Shown one piece after another: positions 50,140 to 59,327 of a stretch of 64,000 nucleotides of DNA; the first letter of the stretch is position 1; each line of letters opens with the position of its first letter. Where the stretch lies: contig JBMDXQ010000101.1 in the NCBI GenBank assembly GCA_048594975.1, forward strand, positions 127,283 to 191,282, written 5' to 3'. Below the pieces are notes generated by a model. The model worked only from the letters and a program-made list of their open reading frames with translations. It searched no databases and was not told the DNA's origin. This DNA is from JBMDXB01 sp048594975. GTDB lineage: Bacteria; Acidobacteriota; Vicinamibacteria; Vicinamibacterales; 2-12-FULL-66-21. A program made the translations under genes and the position numbers.

Positions 50140-50239
50140 TCGGCAGGTATGATGGAGCGTCTGGGGACCGGCGTCCCCGCCCGGCGACGGACCGCGGGCG
50201 GGGCGCGATCGGTGTGCCCACCTGGAACGGAGACCCGCA

Positions 50240-50689
50240 ATGCCGCTCGTCGACACCATCAGCCGTGACATCGCCGAGGCCATGCGTGCGAAGGACCAGC
50301 TGCGGCTCGGCGCGCTCCGCATGGCCAAAACGGCGCTCGTGAACCGGGAGGTCGAGAAGGGACGCGCGCTGGACGAGGCGGAATCGCAGCAGGTGATCGC
50401 CTCGCTGCTCAAGCAGCGCCGCGAGTCGGCGGAGCAATTCGAGAAGTTCGGCCGCCAGGAGCTCGCCCGGAAGGAGCAGGCCGAGATCGCCGTGCTCGAG
50501 GCCTACGTGCCGCCGCCGGCCAGCCCTGAGGAAGTCGACCTTGCAATCGCCGACGCCATCGCCGAGACCGGCGCCTCGACGCCAAAGGACGTCGGCAGGG
50601 TGATGAAGGCAGTGATGCCGAGGCTGGCCGGCAAGACGGTCGACGGGAAGACGGTCAACGAGCTCGTGCGCAGGAAGCTGGGCTCGTAG
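50240..50689 (+). CDS. YqeY/GatB-like domain protein
   Basis: The 149-residue protein matches the YqeY family, which resembles the tRNA-binding tail of the amidotransferase subunit GatB. The N-terminal helical part contains AMRAKDQLRLGALRMAKTAL, the middle EKFGRQELARKEQAEIAVLEAYVP, and the C-terminal part GASTPKDVGRVMKAVMP with AGKTVDGKTVNELVRRKL. The cellular role is not established. GGAG eight bases before the ATG is a good ribosome site, and a TATGAT hexamer at 50148 could be the -10 box. The gene stands apart from the glycan operon. Confidence 0.93.
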   Translation: MPLVDTISRDIAEAMRAKDQLRLGALRMAKTALVNREVEKGRALDEAESQQVIASLLKQRRESAEQFEKFGRQELARKEQAEIAVLEAYVPPPASPEEVDLAIADAIAETGASTPKDVGRVMKAVMPRLAGKTVDGKTVNELVRRKLGS

Positions 50690-50697
50690 AATTCGCA

Positions 50698-50724
50698 AAC
50701 CTTTTGGCGCACCGTTCGTCTAAT
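50698..50724 (+). promoter_or_regulatory. Putative ECF-sigma-type promoter
   Basis: AACCTTTT at 50698-50705 and CGTCTAAT at 50717-50724 have the AACC and CGTC cores separated by 15 bases, like promoters read by group IV (ECF) sigma factors. It points into a short region that ends in a strong terminator, with no convincing gene in between. Transcription would start near 50730. Confidence 0.55.
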
Positions 50725-50729
50725 GCTGT

Positions 50730-50800
50730 TGAAAGGCACGCACAAGCCTCTCATCCATCCTCCAGTGAAGGCTCCTGTTCCACAGCAGGAGCCTTTTTTT
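50730..50800 (+). ncRNA. Candidate small RNA of about 70 nt
   Basis: The span lies between the ECF-like promoter and a rho-independent terminator in the 292-base gap 50690-50981. It contains a single-stranded-looking pyrimidine-rich stretch, CCTCTCATCCATCCTCC (50747-50763), which includes CCTCC, the complement of Shine-Dalgarno sequences, just before the terminator stem. This is the layout of bacterial regulatory RNAs that block ribosome binding. An ATG-started frame of 63 codons at 50723-50914 crosses the terminator and is judged unlikely to be a gene. The rest of the gap up to murJ shows no gene. Confidence 0.5.
50768..50800 (+). terminator. Rho-independent terminator
   Basis: A perfect 10-base stem, AAGGCTCCTG (50768-50777) and CAGGAGCCTT (50786-50795), encloses an 8-base loop and runs into seven T residues (50794-50800). 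It is oriented for plus-strand transcripts and may end the candidate small RNA, the yqeY message, or both. Confidence 0.9.
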
Positions 50801-50981
50801 CTGCCGCGTCTGGTGGCGCGTGCGCTCGCGCACGCCCGGCACCTTGCCCGCGGGCTCGAGCCGGGCACGGAGGAAGAGCGGCCCGGCTGTCCCGATCCGG
50901 TCACCGTCCGGTGATGGACGCCGGCCGTAGCCGGTCGCGTGTGGTACGCTGGCCGATCCCGATGCTCCCTCCTCCCGGCAA

Positions 50982-52565
<1,584 letters not shown>

Positions 52566-52571
52566 GCGTTT

Positions 52572-53768
52572 GTGATTCCCCTTCGATCCAGGCTCCACCC
52601 GACCGTGCTGCTGATGGCGGCGGCGCACATGATGGTCGACGGCTACGGCAACGTGCTGGCGCCGCTGCTGCCGCTGCTCATCCCCAAACTGAAGTTGACG
52701 CTCGCCAGCGCCGGCACGCTCACGATGCTGTTTCAGATCGCCGCGTCGGTCGCGCAGGTCGGCTTCGGGCACCTCGCCGACCGCTGGCGGCCGCGCCTGC
52801 TCGTGATGGCCGGTCCGGTCGTCTCGGTCGCGGTGCTCAGCCTGATTGGGCTGGCGGACTCGTTCCTGTCGTGCGCGGTCATCCTCGTCGTCGGTGGCCT
52901 GGGCTGCGCCGCGTTCCACCCGCCGGCGGCGGCGCTCGCCTACCGCCTCGGCGGCGGCTCGCCCGGCCTCTCGATGTCGGTGTACATCACCGGCGGCTCG
53001 CTCGGGTTCGCGCTCGGCCCGTTGATGTTCGCGCCGTTCGCCGGGCGCTTCGGCCTACCGTGGACGCCGGTGCTCGCGCTCCCCGGTCTAGTCGTCGTCG
53101 CGCTCTTCCTGCTGCGCGTCCCCCCGCTCGAGATTCACGCAGCGGCCGGCGGGGGCCTCGGGGCCTTGAAACCCTACGCGAAACCGCTGTCGCTTCTGTA
53201 CACGATCGTCGTCCTGCGGACGCTCACGTCGCTGGCGTTCGCGACGTTCGTGCCCGTCATGCTGACGCGGCGGGGACTCTCCGTGGCCGAGGCGGGCGCG
53301 GCGGTGGCGCTGTATCTCTTCGGCAGCGGTGTCGGCGGGTTTGCCGGCGGGCCGCTGGCGGACCGCTACGGTCCGCGACGGGTAATCGCGTGGTCGCTGG
53401 TGGCCGCGAGTCCCGTGCTGTTCGTCGCGCCGTTCCTGACGGGCTGGGCGTTCCCCGTTGTGCTGGCGATCGGCGGGCTCTTTCTTCAGTCGACGCTGCC
53501 GGTCAACGTGACCTTCGGCCAGGCGCTGGCGCCGGTGAGCGCCGCGACCGTGTCGTCGCTGATGATGGGGTTCGCGTGGGGCACCGGCGGGCTGACCGTG
53601 CCTCTCGTCGGCTACGTCGCGGACCGGGCGGGCATCGAGGCGACGCTCGTCGGCCTCTCGCTGCTTCCACTCGCCGCAGCCGCGTGCGCCCTTCCGCTGC
53701 CAGCTCGTGCCGGTGCCGGCGTGACCGCCGGCCCGACGGACGTTCTCCTGCCGGGAACGCGAACCTGA
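52572..53768 (+). CDS. MFS transporter (Fsr/fosmidomycin-resistance-like)
   Basis: The 398-residue protein has twelve hydrophobic spans. HMMVDGYGNVLAPLLPLLIP at the N-terminus and GFGHLADRWRPRLL near residue 63, the loop 2-3 motif of the major facilitator superfamily, place it there. AHxxxDxYxxxLxPLLPxL resembles the Fsr (fosmidomycin resistance) branch. The substrate is unknown. The GTG start at 52572 lies six bases after the murJ stop, so it is probably cotranscribed. Confidence 0.88.
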   Translation: MIPLRSRLHPTVLLMAAAHMMVDGYGNVLAPLLPLLIPKLKLTLASAGTLTMLFQIAASVAQVGFGHLADRWRPRLLVMAGPVVSVAVLSLIGLADSFLSCAVILVVGGLGCAAFHPPAAALAYRLGGGSPGLSMSVYITGGSLGFALGPLMFAPFAGRFGLPWTPVLALPGLVVVALFLLRVPPLEIHAAAGGGLGALKPYAKPLSLLYTIVVLRTLTSLAFATFVPVMLTRRGLSVAEAGAAVALYLFGSGVGGFAGGPLADRYGPRRVIAWSLVAASPVLFVAPFLTGWAFPVVLAIGGLFLQSTLPVNVTFGQALAPVSAATVSSLMMGFAWGTGGLTVPLVGYVADRAGIEATLVGLSLLPLAAAACALPLPARAGAGVTAGPTDVLLPGTRT

Positions 53769-53812
53769 GCCTCACGACCGCTGTGGTACGATAGTTTCTT
53801 TCACGACCTCCG

Positions 53813-54547
53813 ATGAGGCGTTACGGCCCAAGCACGCTCGCGTATTCCTTCGGTCCCGGACCGATCACCCCGGGTGTGAAATGGATCATCTGGGCCAACG
53901 TCGTCATGTTCGTCGCCACTCTGGTCTTCCAGGGTGTCATTTTCGAACCGCTGGCGCTCTCCCCGCAGATGGTCCTCGAGCATGGCTGGGTCTGGCAGCC
54001 CGTCACCTACATGTTCCTGCACGCCAACGCGATGCACATCCTGTTCAACATGCTCGGCGTGTGGATGTTCGGCGTCGAGCTGGAACGGTTGTGGGGGACG
54101 ACGTACTTTCTTCGCTACTACGGCGTCGCCGGCATCGGCGCGGCGATCACGACACTCGTCGTCTCGTTCCTGCCGTTTGACTTCGCCGCGCCGGTGTACA
54201 CCTCGCTCACCGTCGGCGCGTCCGGCGCGCTCTACGGGATCCTCCTGGCGTTCGCGATGTACTACCCGAACCGGCCGATCCTGATGATGCTGCTCTTCCC
54301 CGTGCCGGCGAAGTACTTCGTCATCATCATCGGGGCGCTGTCGTTCGCGACCGGCGGCACCGGTGTTGCTCACGCCGCCCACCTCGGCGGCCTGCTCTTC
54401 GGCTATCTCTATCTGCGCAAGGGGCGCGGCGGGTCGCTGACGGCCGAGATCAAGTACCGCTATCTCAAGTGGAAGATGAACCGGCTGCGCCGGAAGTTCG
54501 ATGTCTACTCAGGGCGACGCGGCGATTGGGACAGGCACGTTCACTGA
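53813..54547 (+). CDS. Rhomboid-family intramembrane serine protease
   Basis: The 244-residue protein has six or so hydrophobic spans and cuts transmembrane substrates within the membrane. TYMFLHANAMHILFNMLGVW near residue 64 carries the conserved HxxxN region. The nucleophile serine lies in VGASGALYG near residue 140, and the catalytic histidine in VAHAAHLGGLLFG near residue 188. A basic cytoplasmic tail ends the protein. A TACGAT hexamer at 53785 may be the -10 box. It is followed by heptad repeats. Confidence 0.94.
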   Translation: MRRYGPSTLAYSFGPGPITPGVKWIIWANVVMFVATLVFQGVIFEPLALSPQMVLEHGWVWQPVTYMFLHANAMHILFNMLGVWMFGVELERLWGTTYFLRYYGVAGIGAAITTLVVSFLPFDFAAPVYTSLTVGASGALYGILLAFAMYYPNRPILMMLLFPVPAKYFVIIIGALSFATGGTGVAHAAHLGGLLFGYLYLRKGRGGSLTAEIKYRYLKWKMNRLRRKFDVYSGRRGDWDRHVH

Positions 54548-54555
54548 CGCGTGTC

Positions 54556-54610
54556 AATGCTGAATGCCGAATGCTCAATGCGAATGCCGAATGCTGAATG
54601 CCGAATGCGG
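54556..54610. repeat. Tandem heptanucleotide repeat AATGCNB, eight units
   Basis: Seven units of seven bases and one of six start at 54556, 54563, 54570, 54577 (six bases), 54583, 54590, 54597 and 54604. Each begins AATGC and ends with two variable bases, mostly CG or TG. The array fills most of the 78 bases between the convergent rhomboid and SDR genes, and ends in a short AATGCGGCATT palindrome. Confidence 0.93.
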
Positions 54611-54625
54611 CATTTGACAAGCCCC

Positions 54626-55417
54626 TCAGAGAAGCCCCTTCACATACCCGCCGTCAATCTGCAGCGTCGTTCCCGTCAGGTATGACGCCCGTGCCGACGC
54701 CAGAAAGGCCACGACGTCGCCGAACTCCTCCGGCGACGCCAGGCGCCCGAGCGGGATCATCGCTTCGGTCCGCTTCTGCACGGCCTCGATGGTGACGCCC
54801 TCGCGAGTGGCGGCCGCCTCCGCCAGCTCGACGACGCGATCGGTGCGCGTGTAGCCGGGGGCAACACAGTTGACGAGGATGTTGTCCGCCGCCAGCTCCA
54901 CGGCGAGGGTTTTGGCGAGGCCGGTGAGCCCGGCGCGCAGCGCGTTCGACAGCGCCAGCGCCTCGATCGGCTGCTTCGCGGAAACGGAGGTGACGTAGAT
55001 CATCCGGCCGCCGTGGCGCTGCCGCATGTGCGGGATGACGGCGCGCGACAGCCGAACCACGCTCATAAGCAGCGACTCGATAGCCGCCTGCCAGTCGTCG
55101 TCGGTGAGCGCCTCGAAGAGCGCGGACTTCGGCCCGCCGGTGTTGGTCACGAGGATGTCGACGGCGCCGAGCGCCCGAGCGCTTTCCGCCACGAGCCGGC
55201 CGACGTCCGTCGCGCGCGCAACGTCGGCGACGATCGGGATCACCCGGCCGCCCGTCTCGGCGCTGATGGCGGCTGCCGCCGCTTCGAGCGTCGCAGCCGT
55301 GCGGCCGCAGATCGCCACGCTCGCGCCTTCACGCGCCAGCGACACCGCGACGGCGCGCCCGAGCCCCCTGCTCGCGGCGCAGACGATCGCGCACCGTCCG
55401 CGCAGCGCCAGGTCCAC
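54626..55417 (-). CDS. SDR-family protein of the BKR-like group lacking the usual catalytic residues
   Basis: The 263-residue protein has the Rossmann fold of classical SDRs: CAIVCAASRGLGRAVAVSLA near residue 10, TNTGGPK near residue 88, and a C-terminal PGYTRTDRV and LTGTTLQIDGGYVKGL. At the expected YxxxK the sequence is SNALR (in ALSNALRAGL), so tyrosine and lysine are missing. A BKR-like SDR group with this altered tetrad is known, so an active but different or non-catalytic role is possible. GTG at 55417 is chosen because AGGAG precedes it by nine bases; a GTG 16 codons upstream would run into the repeat element. Confidence 0.85.
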   Translation of the reverse strand: MDLALRGRCAIVCAASRGLGRAVAVSLAREGASVAICGRTAATLEAAAAAISAETGGRVIPIVADVARATDVGRLVAESARALGAVDILVTNTGGPKSALFEALTDDDWQAAIESLLMSVVRLSRAVIPHMRQRHGGRMIYVTSVSAKQPIEALALSNALRAGLTGLAKTLAVELAADNILVNCVAPGYTRTDRVVELAEAAATREGVTIEAVQKRTEAMIPLGRLASPEEFGDVVAFLASARASYLTGTTLQIDGGYVKGLL

Positions 55418-55441
55418 GCTACCAGGCTCCTGAAAAACGGC

Positions 55442-55517
55442 GGCTGGTGGACGCGCACTCTCCACCAGCCAATTCCCGTGCTTCCTCGTGTCTGGGAGAC
55501 GGGCAGCGGGGGTCGGG
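55442..55517. repeat. Hairpin plus heptad-phased GGG repeat, member 2
   Basis: A perfect 10-base inverted repeat (GGCTGGTGGA at 55442-55451, TCCACCAGCC at 55461-55470) encloses nine bases. It is followed by GGG triplets exactly seven bases apart at 55494, 55501, 55508 and 55515. CACTCTCCA (55456-55464) and TCCTCGTGTCTGGG (55483-55496) are identical to segments of the element at 28433-28515. The hairpin could also end the cupin transcript on the minus strand, although no T run follows. Confidence 0.72.
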
Positions 55518-55548
55518 AGCTGTCCCCGGCGGCGTGATCACCATCCGG

Positions 55549-55929
55549 CTATTCGCGCTCGCGCGGGACGTCGTGAAAGTACGTGTCGGTCCGATCGAGC
55601 CAGTCCTGGCGGATCGGGCTGAACAGGTCGAGCTCGAACGTGTCGTCGAGCGCTTCCGCCTGGTGCTCGACCCAGGAGGGAATGTGGAGCACCTCGCCTT
55701 CACGCAGCATGATCTCCTCGCCGCCGACGAGGAACTTCATCGCGCCCTGCAGGACGTAGGTCATCTGCTCGCTCTCGTGCGAGTGCATCGGCACCAGCGC
55801 GCCTTTCTTCAGGTAGATCTGGGCGAGCATCTCACGCTCGCCGGTGACGATCTTGCGCGAGATCATCTCGGTGACCTTCTCCAGCTCGATCTCGTCCCAG
55901 CGGTGCAGCCTGACGGTCTGTGTGCTCAC
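55549..55929 (-). CDS. Small cupin-domain protein
   Basis: The 126-residue protein is a single-domain cupin. Motif 1 is MHSHESEQMTYVLQGAMKFLVG (split around residues 55-75) with two histidines and a glutamate that can bind metal. Motif 2 is HIPSWVEHQAEALDD near residue 92. Such proteins serve as small-molecule binding or isomerising enzymes; the substrate is unknown. GTG at 55929 has GGAAAGG seven bases upstream; the longer open frame upstream belongs to the divergent promoter region. Its promoter abuts that of the E1 gene. Confidence 0.87.
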   Translation of the reverse strand: MSTQTVRLHRWDEIELEKVTEMISRKIVTGEREMLAQIYLKKGALVPMHSHESEQMTYVLQGAMKFLVGGEEIMLREGEVLHIPSWVEHQAEALDDTFELDLFSPIRQDWLDRTDTYFHDVPRERE

Positions 55930-55950
55930 GATCGCGCCTTTCCAGAGGGT

Positions 55951-55986
55951 GGCGATTATATCGCCCCGGAAACCGAATGCTATAAT
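55951..55986. promoter_or_regulatory. Divergent promoters of cupin and E1 genes with a shared palindrome
   Basis: On the plus strand TGCTATAAT (55978-55986) is an extended -10 element about 47 bases before the E1 start. On the minus strand TATAAT (55960-55955) lies 26 bases before the cupin start. The cupin -10 is inside the perfect 6-3-6 palindrome GGCGATTATATCGCC (55951-55965), which also occupies the place of the E1 -35 region. A dimeric regulator bound there could control both genes. No good -35 hexamers are visible. Confidence 0.6.
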
Positions 55987-56032
55987 GCCGAGGTCTCGTG
56001 ACTGCTCTTCCCACGAAAGGCGTCCATCGGGG

Positions 56033-58180
56033 ATGAAAGGGACCGCCGTCAGCAACGGCAGGAACGCGAAGGCGGAGCGCGCCGCCGGCACCCGCCACGA
56101 AGGGCTCACCCGCGACGATCTCCTGCGGGCCTATCGGACGATGCTGCTGTCGCGGCGGCTCGACGACAAGGAGATCCAGCTCAAGAACCAGAGCCTGATC
56201 TTCTTCCAGATCAGCGGCGCCGGACACGAAGCCGTGCTCGTCGCGGCGGGGATGATGCTCAAGGGCGGCCACGACTGGTTCTATCCGTACTATCGCGACC
56301 GGGCGCTGTGCCTCACGATTGGGATGACGCCGCTCGAGATGCTGCTCAGTGCCGTCGCCGCGAAGGAGGACCCGAACTCCGGGGGCCGGCAGATGCCGTC
56401 GCACTGGGGCCACAAGCGCCTCAACATCGTGTCCCAGTCGAGCCCCACGGGGACGCAGTGCCTGCAGGCGGTGGGCTGCGCCGAAGCGGGACGGCTTTAC
56501 GAGAAGATCGCCGACATCGAAGGGCGGGACGAACGGTTCCGGCACGACGAAGTCGTGTACGTCTCGATCGGCGAGGGCACCTCGAGCGAGGGGGAGTTCT
56601 GGGAATCGCTCAACTCCGCCTGCATCGACCGGTTGCCGGTCGTATATCTGGTCGAGGACAACGGCTACGCGATCTCGGTGCCCGTGGAAGTGCAGACAGC
56701 GGGCGGCGATCTGTCGAAGCTGGTGTCGTCGTTTCCGGGCCTGCACGTCCAGAGCATCGACGGCACCGACTTCGTCGGCAGTTACCGCGCGATGGCGCAG
56801 GCGATCGCCTACGCGCGGGCCAGGAGAGGGCCGGCCCTCGTCCACGCGAAGGTTATCAGGCCCTACTCGCACTCGCTGTCCGACGACGAGACGCTGTACA
56901 AGACGCCGGCCGCGCGCGCGGCCGAGGCCGAGCGCGATCCGCTGGTCCGGATGGCGGAGTTCCTCAAGGCGGAGCGGCTGGCCACGCCGAAGGAGCTCGA
57001 AACCCTGGTCGGTGACGTCGAAAAGGAGGTGAACGCCGCCGCCGAGAAGGCGGTGAAGTCGCCGCGGCCGTCGCCCGACACCGCGGCCCTCTACGTCTAC
57101 TCGCCGGACGTCGATCCCTCGTCGGACGCGTTCAGCACGCCGCCGTCAGAGGAAGGCAAGCCCGACACGATGGTGGCAGCAATCAACCGCACGCTGCGGG
57201 ACGAGATGGCGCGCAACCCGCGCATGGTCGTCTTCGGCGAGGACGTCGCCGACTGCAGCCGAGCAGCCGCTCTCGAGTGCGTGCCCGGCAAGGGCGGTGT
57301 CTTCAAGGTGACGCACGGCCTTCAGCGCGCCTTCGGCGCCACCCGCGTATTCAACTCCCCGCTCGCCGAGGCGAACATCATCGGCCGCGCCATCGGCATG
57401 GCGACGCGCGGGATCAAGCCGGTCGTCGAGATCCAGTTCTTCGACTACATCTGGCCGGCGATGATGCAGTTGCGCGACGAAATGTCGATGCTGCGCTATC
57501 GATCGAACAACACGTTCTCGTGCCCCATGGTCATCCGCGTGGCCACCGGTGGCTACCTGCGCGGCGGCGCGCCCTATCACAGCCAGTCGGGCGAGAGCAT
57601 CTTCGCGCACTGTCCCGGCATCCGGATCGCCTTTCCGTCGAACGCGCAGGATGCAGCGGGGCTGCTGCGGACCGCGATCCGGTGCGACGATCCCGTGCTG
57701 TATCTCGAACACAAGCACCTCTACCGGCAGACCTACAACAAGGGCCCGTATCCGGGCGCCGACTACATGGTGCCCTTCGGCGCGTCGGCCGGCCCCCGCG
57801 AGGGCAGCGCTGTCGTGGTGATCACCTGGGGCGCGCTCGTGCAGCGCTCGCTCCTCGCGGCGCAGCAGGCCGCGAAGGACGGGATCAGCGTGATGGTGAT
57901 CGATCTGCGCACCATCGTGCCGTACGACTGGAAGGGGATCGCCGCGGCGGTCGTGGAGACGAACCGCGTGATCATCGCGCACGAGGATCAGTTGACGTGC
58001 GGGTTCGGCGCCGAACTGGCGGCGCGGATTGCCGATGAGCTCTTCGAGCATCTCGACGCGCCGGTCCGCCGCGTGGCGGCCATGGACACGCCGGTCGCGT
58101 ACTGCCCCGATCTCGAGGAGGTCATCCTGCCGCAGTCGGCCGACGTGCTGAAGGCGATCCAGGACATCGCCCGCTACTGA
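56033..58180 (+). CDS. Fused 2-oxoacid dehydrogenase E1 (alpha plus beta)
   Basis: The E1 component decarboxylates 2-oxoacids with thiamine diphosphate, usually pyruvate or branched-chain oxoacids. The 715-residue protein joins both subunits. The alpha part (about residues 20-345) has QISGAGHEAVLVAAGMML, RDRALCLTIGM and the cofactor motif GEGTSSEGEFWESLN near residue 180. The beta part starts near residue 380 with MVAAINRTLRDEMARNP and has VFGEDVADCS, GYLRGGAPYHSQSGE near residue 510 and a C-terminal transketolase domain. E2 and E3 genes are not nearby. Start is ATG at 56033; upstream frame only shadows the cupin. Confidence 0.93.
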   Translation: MKGTAVSNGRNAKAERAAGTRHEGLTRDDLLRAYRTMLLSRRLDDKEIQLKNQSLIFFQISGAGHEAVLVAAGMMLKGGHDWFYPYYRDRALCLTIGMTPLEMLLSAVAAKEDPNSGGRQMPSHWGHKRLNIVSQSSPTGTQCLQAVGCAEAGRLYEKIADIEGRDERFRHDEVVYVSIGEGTSSEGEFWESLNSACIDRLPVVYLVEDNGYAISVPVEVQTAGGDLSKLVSSFPGLHVQSIDGTDFVGSYRAMAQAIAYARARRGPALVHAKVIRPYSHSLSDDETLYKTPAARAAEAERDPLVRMAEFLKAERLATPKELETLVGDVEKEVNAAAEKAVKSPRPSPDTAALYVYSPDVDPSSDAFSTPPSEEGKPDTMVAAINRTLRDEMARNPRMVVFGEDVADCSRAAALECVPGKGGVFKVTHGLQRAFGATRVFNSPLAEANIIGRAIGMATRGIKPVVEIQFFDYIWPAMMQLRDEMSMLRYRSNNTFSCPMVIRVATGGYLRGGAPYHSQSGESIFAHCPGIRIAFPSNAQDAAGLLRTAIRCDDPVLYLEHKHLYRQTYNKGPYPGADYMVPFGASAGPREGSAVVVITWGALVQRSLLAAQQAAKDGISVMVIDLRTIVPYDWKGIAAAVVETNRVIIAHEDQLTCGFGAELAARIADELFEHLDAPVRRVAAMDTPVAYCPDLEEVILPQSADVLKAIQDIARY

Positions 58181-58192
58181 GGGGCGCCGCCC

Positions 58193-59278
58193 ATGCGCCT
58201 GTTGCTGCTCCTTGCCCTCGCGGCGATGATGGCCGGGGCCAAGAGCCCCGGCCTGCGGCAGGGAGTGAGCGGCGCCGATGCCGGGAGTGAAGGCCCGGTC
58301 CCCCCGGTGGCCGGCCAATCCGAGGAACTGCGGTCGATCGGAGCGCTCGCGCCTCACATCGCCAGTGCCTTCGAGGAAATCACCGAGTGTCACGCCGCGC
58401 GTGACGGCTCGTACATCGTGTTCGACCGGCGCGCGCACGCGGTCTACAGCGTGCCCCCGGGAGCGGAGGCGCCGGTCAAGCTCCTGCAGGTCGGCGCCGA
58501 ATCCGGCCGCATCCTCCAGCCGATCGCCTTCGACTCCTCGCCCGACGGCGTGTTCGTCGTCGCGGACGCACCGGAAGGCGTCCAGCGCATCCAGTTCTTC
58601 TCGCCGACGGGAACCGCGATGGGCGGCTTCTCGCTTGGCCGATCCGGCACGCCCCAGATCAGGCTCGGCGACCTCGTCGTCAGCGGCATTGCGTCGGTGG
58701 AATTCACCGGGCAGACGATCCTGCTCAGCCAGCCCGAGACCGGGGCGCTGGTGACGGAATACACGATCATGGGGAGCGTGCTGCGGACGTTCGGCGAACT
58801 GCGCGCGACCGGCCAGGAAAACGACCCGCAGGTGCACCGCGCGCTCAATGCCGGGCTGCCGCTCCTCATCCCGAAAGGGGGCTACTATTTCGTCTTCGTT
58901 TCCGGCGTGCCGATGTTCAGGAAGTACGCCGCCGACGGGGAGCTCCTGTTCGAGCGGCACATCGAGGGTCCCGAGCTCGACGACTACCTGAAGACGCTGC
59001 CAACGACGTGGCCGCGGCGGGCGTCACGGCAGGGAGAGTTCCCGATCGTTCCCTCGACGATCCGGACGGCGGCGGTCGATCGCGACGGCCATCTCTGGAT
59101 TTCGCTCGCGGTGCCGTCCACCTACGTGTACGACGCTGGCGGCGACAAGCGGCGCACGCTTGAGTTCCGCGGCGCCGGGTCGATCAATCCCACGAGCTTC
59201 CACTTCACGCGCGACGGCCGAGTCCTGGTCACGCCCGGCTGCTACGCCTTCTCAGCCCACAGGACAGGCAGCAGGTAG
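58193..59278 (+). CDS. Secreted beta-propeller-like protein of unknown function
   Basis: The 361-residue protein starts with a signal peptide (MRLLLLLALAAMMAGAKS). Repeated strand patterns with DGxxxVxD-like turns (SSPDGVFVVADAPEGVQRI, RTAAVDRDGHLWISLAVPS) resemble NHL or 6-bladed beta-propeller repeats. No catalytic motif was recognised. The ATG follows the E1 stop by 12 bases with GAGG upstream, so it is probably in the same transcript. The final residues AHRTGSR and the TAG stop are written by the heptad repeat at 59262, so the C-terminal end was probably set by repeat insertion or growth. Confidence 0.75.
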   Translation: MRLLLLLALAAMMAGAKSPGLRQGVSGADAGSEGPVPPVAGQSEELRSIGALAPHIASAFEEITECHAARDGSYIVFDRRAHAVYSVPPGAEAPVKLLQVGAESGRILQPIAFDSSPDGVFVVADAPEGVQRIQFFSPTGTAMGGFSLGRSGTPQIRLGDLVVSGIASVEFTGQTILLSQPETGALVTEYTIMGSVLRTFGELRATGQENDPQVHRALNAGLPLLIPKGGYYFVFVSGVPMFRKYAADGELLFERHIEGPELDDYLKTLPTTWPRRASRQGEFPIVPSTIRTAAVDRDGHLWISLAVPSTYVYDAGGDKRRTLEFRGAGSINPTSFHFTRDGRVLVTPGCYAFSAHRTGSR

Positions 59279-59312
59279 CAGGAGCAGGCGGCAGGCAGCA
59301 GGAGCGCACGAG
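59262..59312. repeat. Degenerate heptanucleotide repeat (GCAGGNA type)
   Basis: Successive units AGCAGGT, AGCAGGA, GCAGGC, GGCAGGC and AGCAGGA run from about 59269 to 59304, mostly seven bases long. They cover the stop codon of the propeller gene (TAG at 59276) and fill the gap to the convergent gvpF/L gene. Confidence 0.8.
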
Positions 59313-59327
59313 AACTCGCGACGTGCA

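Noticed and set aside
50723..50914. A 63-codon frame starting MLLKGTHKPLIHPP
   Set aside because: It crosses a strong terminator, has no ribosome site and starts inside the putative promoter; the region fits a small RNA better.
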